From Gaiellasilicea sp045403015 (GTDB taxonomy: Bacteria; Actinomycetota; Thermoleophilia; Gaiellales; Gaiellaceae): a DNA stretch of 13,766 nt. Below are positions 12,583-13,766 of this stretch, piece by piece (position 1 is the stretch's first letter; each line of letters starts with the position of its first letter). The DNA is taken from positions 1-13,766 of the forward strand of contig JAXIPI010000050.1 in assembly GCA_045403015.1 (NCBI GenBank), given 5' to 3'. A program made the translations under genes and the position numbers. Under the pieces are notes generated by a model that was given only the letters and a program-made list of their open reading frames with translations, was not told where the DNA came from and searched no databases.

Positions 12583-13698
12583 ATGCTTACGAATCACAAA
12601 CAACGACAGCACACGACCAAACTTGCTACGGTCTGCGACCTCGTGGGGACGCATTCAACGAGGGGCGCGGCGCGCCTCGTAGCCGTCTTGACGGGCTTTG
12701 CCCTGCTGGCGGCCGTTCCGGTCGCCCTGGCCGCCGATGCGTCGAGCCCGCGGGCGCAGACCGCAAAGCTGCGTGCCGGTGCCAGGTCTCTCGACGCGCG
12801 CGCGAGCGCCGCGACGCTCGAGCTCTACGCGCTCGAAAGCGAGCTTCGCCGCGCACGAGGCGATCTCGGCGCCCTCGCCGCGCGCCGGACGCAGGTCGCG
12901 GAGCAGCGCGCCGCCGCCGCGAAGCAGCTCGGGATCGCCGAGCAGGCCGTTCAGCTCACCCAGTCCCAGCTCGCGGTGCTCATCCGGGCGCTCTACGAGC
13001 AACCGGACCAGGGAGACCCGCTCGCGGTCGTGCTGGGCGCTCGTTCGCTCGAGGAGGCGCTCGCCGGGCTCGACAGCCTCAGCCGCGCCGCCGGCCAGAA
13101 CAACCGGATCATCGAGCAAGCTCGCGAGGCACGGACGCGGCTCGCCGCCCTCGACGCGCGCCTCGCGGAACAGGCAACGGAGCTGGACGCTCTCGCCGCC
13201 GCCGCAGAGCAGCGCGCCGGACAGCTGGCCGCGACCGCAGCTGCGCGTCGCAGCTTCGTCGCGGGCCTCCGGCATCAGCTGGGCCTGAACGCCGCGCGCA
13301 TCGCCGCTGTCCAGGCTCAGGCGCGGACGGCGGAGCAACGGGCGGCCGCGATCTCGCCGTCCACCCAGCCGCTCGCGACGGCTGTCGCCGCGAGCTCCGA
13401 CCCGACCTCAGCTCCGATCCCGCTCGCGACGAGCGGACCGCGCACCATCACCGTCACCTCGACCGGTTACTCGATCCACGGCCGCACCTCGACCGGCATG
13501 CAAACCGCTGCGGGCGTCGTCGCTGTCGATCCTTCGGTGATCCCCCTCGGAACGCGGCTGACGATCCCGGGCTACGGCACGGGCATCGCAGCCGACACCG
13601 GCGGGTCGGTGCACGGAAACGTGATCGACCTCTGGTTCCCGACCCTCCAGCAAGCACGCGCCTGGGGCCGGCAGACAGTCACGATCACGTTCGACTGA
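12583..13698 (+). CDS. Secreted coiled-coil protein with C-terminal 3D domain (peptidoglycan remodelling)
   Basis: 371 aa. Residues 28-51 (RGAARLVAVLTGFALLAAVPVA) are a signal peptide or membrane anchor, preceded by basic residues. Residues 55-255 are Ala/Arg/Glu coiled coil. From 287 comes the 3D domain: ITVTSTGYS, GVVAVDPSVIPLGTRLTIPGYG, IAADTGG, GNVIDLWF, with the three Asp at 316, 338 and 349. The 3D fold is a double-psi barrel related to MltA lytic transglycosylases, so a glycan-cleaving role is likely. Its segment ALYEQPDQGDPLAVVLGARS (137-156) matches the coiled-coil hinge of the divergent NlpC/P60 gene. The ATG at 12583 is chosen for its position before the signal; its ribosome site is weak (GTAGGTC). 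Longer frames upstream are antisense to NlpC. Confidence 0.88.
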   Translation: MLTNHKQRQHTTKLATVCDLVGTHSTRGAARLVAVLTGFALLAAVPVALAADASSPRAQTAKLRAGARSLDARASAATLELYALESELRRARGDLGALAARRTQVAEQRAAAAKQLGIAEQAVQLTQSQLAVLIRALYEQPDQGDPLAVVLGARSLEEALAGLDSLSRAAGQNNRIIEQAREARTRLAALDARLAEQATELDALAAAAEQRAGQLAATAAARRSFVAGLRHQLGLNAARIAAVQAQARTAEQRAAAISPSTQPLATAVAASSDPTSAPIPLATSGPRTITVTSTGYSIHGRTSTGMQTAAGVVAVDPSVIPLGTRLTIPGYGTGIAADTGGSVHGNVIDLWFPTLQQARAWGRQTVTITFD

Positions 13699-13743
13699 CG
13701 ACCGATAAACTGGCACCCCTCTGCCACTGTCCAGGAGGCAGCG

Positions 13744-13766
13744 CTGACCGACATCGCACCGATCGA
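13744..13766 (+). CDS. Start of a downstream gene (partial, CTG start)
   Basis: A strong AGGAGG (13733-13738) is five bases before CTG, which opens the frame (M)TDIAPI and runs off the window. TAAACT at 13706-13711 could be a -10 box. Too little is visible to name it. In some Gram-positive genomes rsmA/ksgA follows a 3D-domain or Rpf gene, but nothing here proves that. Confidence 0.4.

Noticed and set aside
1..13766. CRISPR array, prophage or transposase
   Set aside because: No regularly spaced direct repeats and no transposase or phage protein motifs were seen on either strand.

Overview
The window is G+C-rich (my estimate is about two-thirds) and densely packed with genes on both strands. 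It reads like an actinobacterial chromosome, perhaps Thermoleophilia (Solirubrobacterales/Gaiellales type). The clues are a Ku gene with a Lys/Ala-rich tail, a FadD15-like acyl-CoA ligase, NlpC/P60 and 3D-domain wall proteins with PcsB/CwlO-like coiled coils, a tRNA gene without an encoded CCA, and several genes that appear to be leaderless. The lineage is an inference from gene content, not from a marker gene. I see no phage, plasmid, insertion sequence with a transposase, or CRISPR array.

Layout. 1-81: end of a hemolysin III/TrhA-like membrane protein. 78-245: a long imperfect palindrome with 12-bp terminal inverted repeats between TTA direct repeats. 243-3004 (-): two tandem, equal-length (438 aa) secreted PD40/TolB-like beta-propeller paralogues. 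3051-3737 (-): HAD phosphatase, divergent from 3760-4689 (+): CoA-binding protein and DoxX. 4600-6342 (-): a cyclic-nucleotide-binding/thioredoxin-like/thioredoxin-reductase-like fusion, split by an in-frame TAG. 6461-6534 (-): tRNA-Pro(CGG) with a strong hairpin after it. 6565-7308 (+): Nif3-like protein. 7265-8155 (-): alpha/beta hydrolase. 8143-8509 (+): a promoter, a leader that looks like a transcription attenuator, and a 56-aa helix-turn-helix-like protein. 8504-8595: a compound hairpin region between convergent genes. 8603-9469 (-): Ku. 9545-11335 (+): long-chain acyl-CoA ligase. 11332-12399 or 12453 (-): NlpC/P60 peptidoglycan hydrolase. 12583-13698 (+): 3D-domain protein. 13744-end (+): start of another gene. 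No stretch without a gene exceeds 300 bases.

Functional links. The NlpC/P60 and 3D genes are divergent and share a related coiled-coil module with different catalytic domains, so they probably form a cell-wall remodelling pair. CoA-binding and DoxX look like a two-gene operon. The two PD40 genes are a recent-looking tandem duplication, possibly read through from the HAD gene. The other genes are housekeeping or stress functions without an obvious shared pathway.

Most unusual signals: (1) the 8178-8297 leader, where one GCCCGC segment can pair with either of two identical GCGGGC segments, one overlapping a nine-codon leader peptide and the other being the terminator arm; (2) the 162-bp palindromic element at 81-242; (3) two divergent promoters that share an identical 13-mer and overlapping -10 boxes; (4) the amber-interrupted redox fusion; (5) a likely ATT start codon for the NlpC/P60 gene. 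All were read by eye without alignment or folding software.
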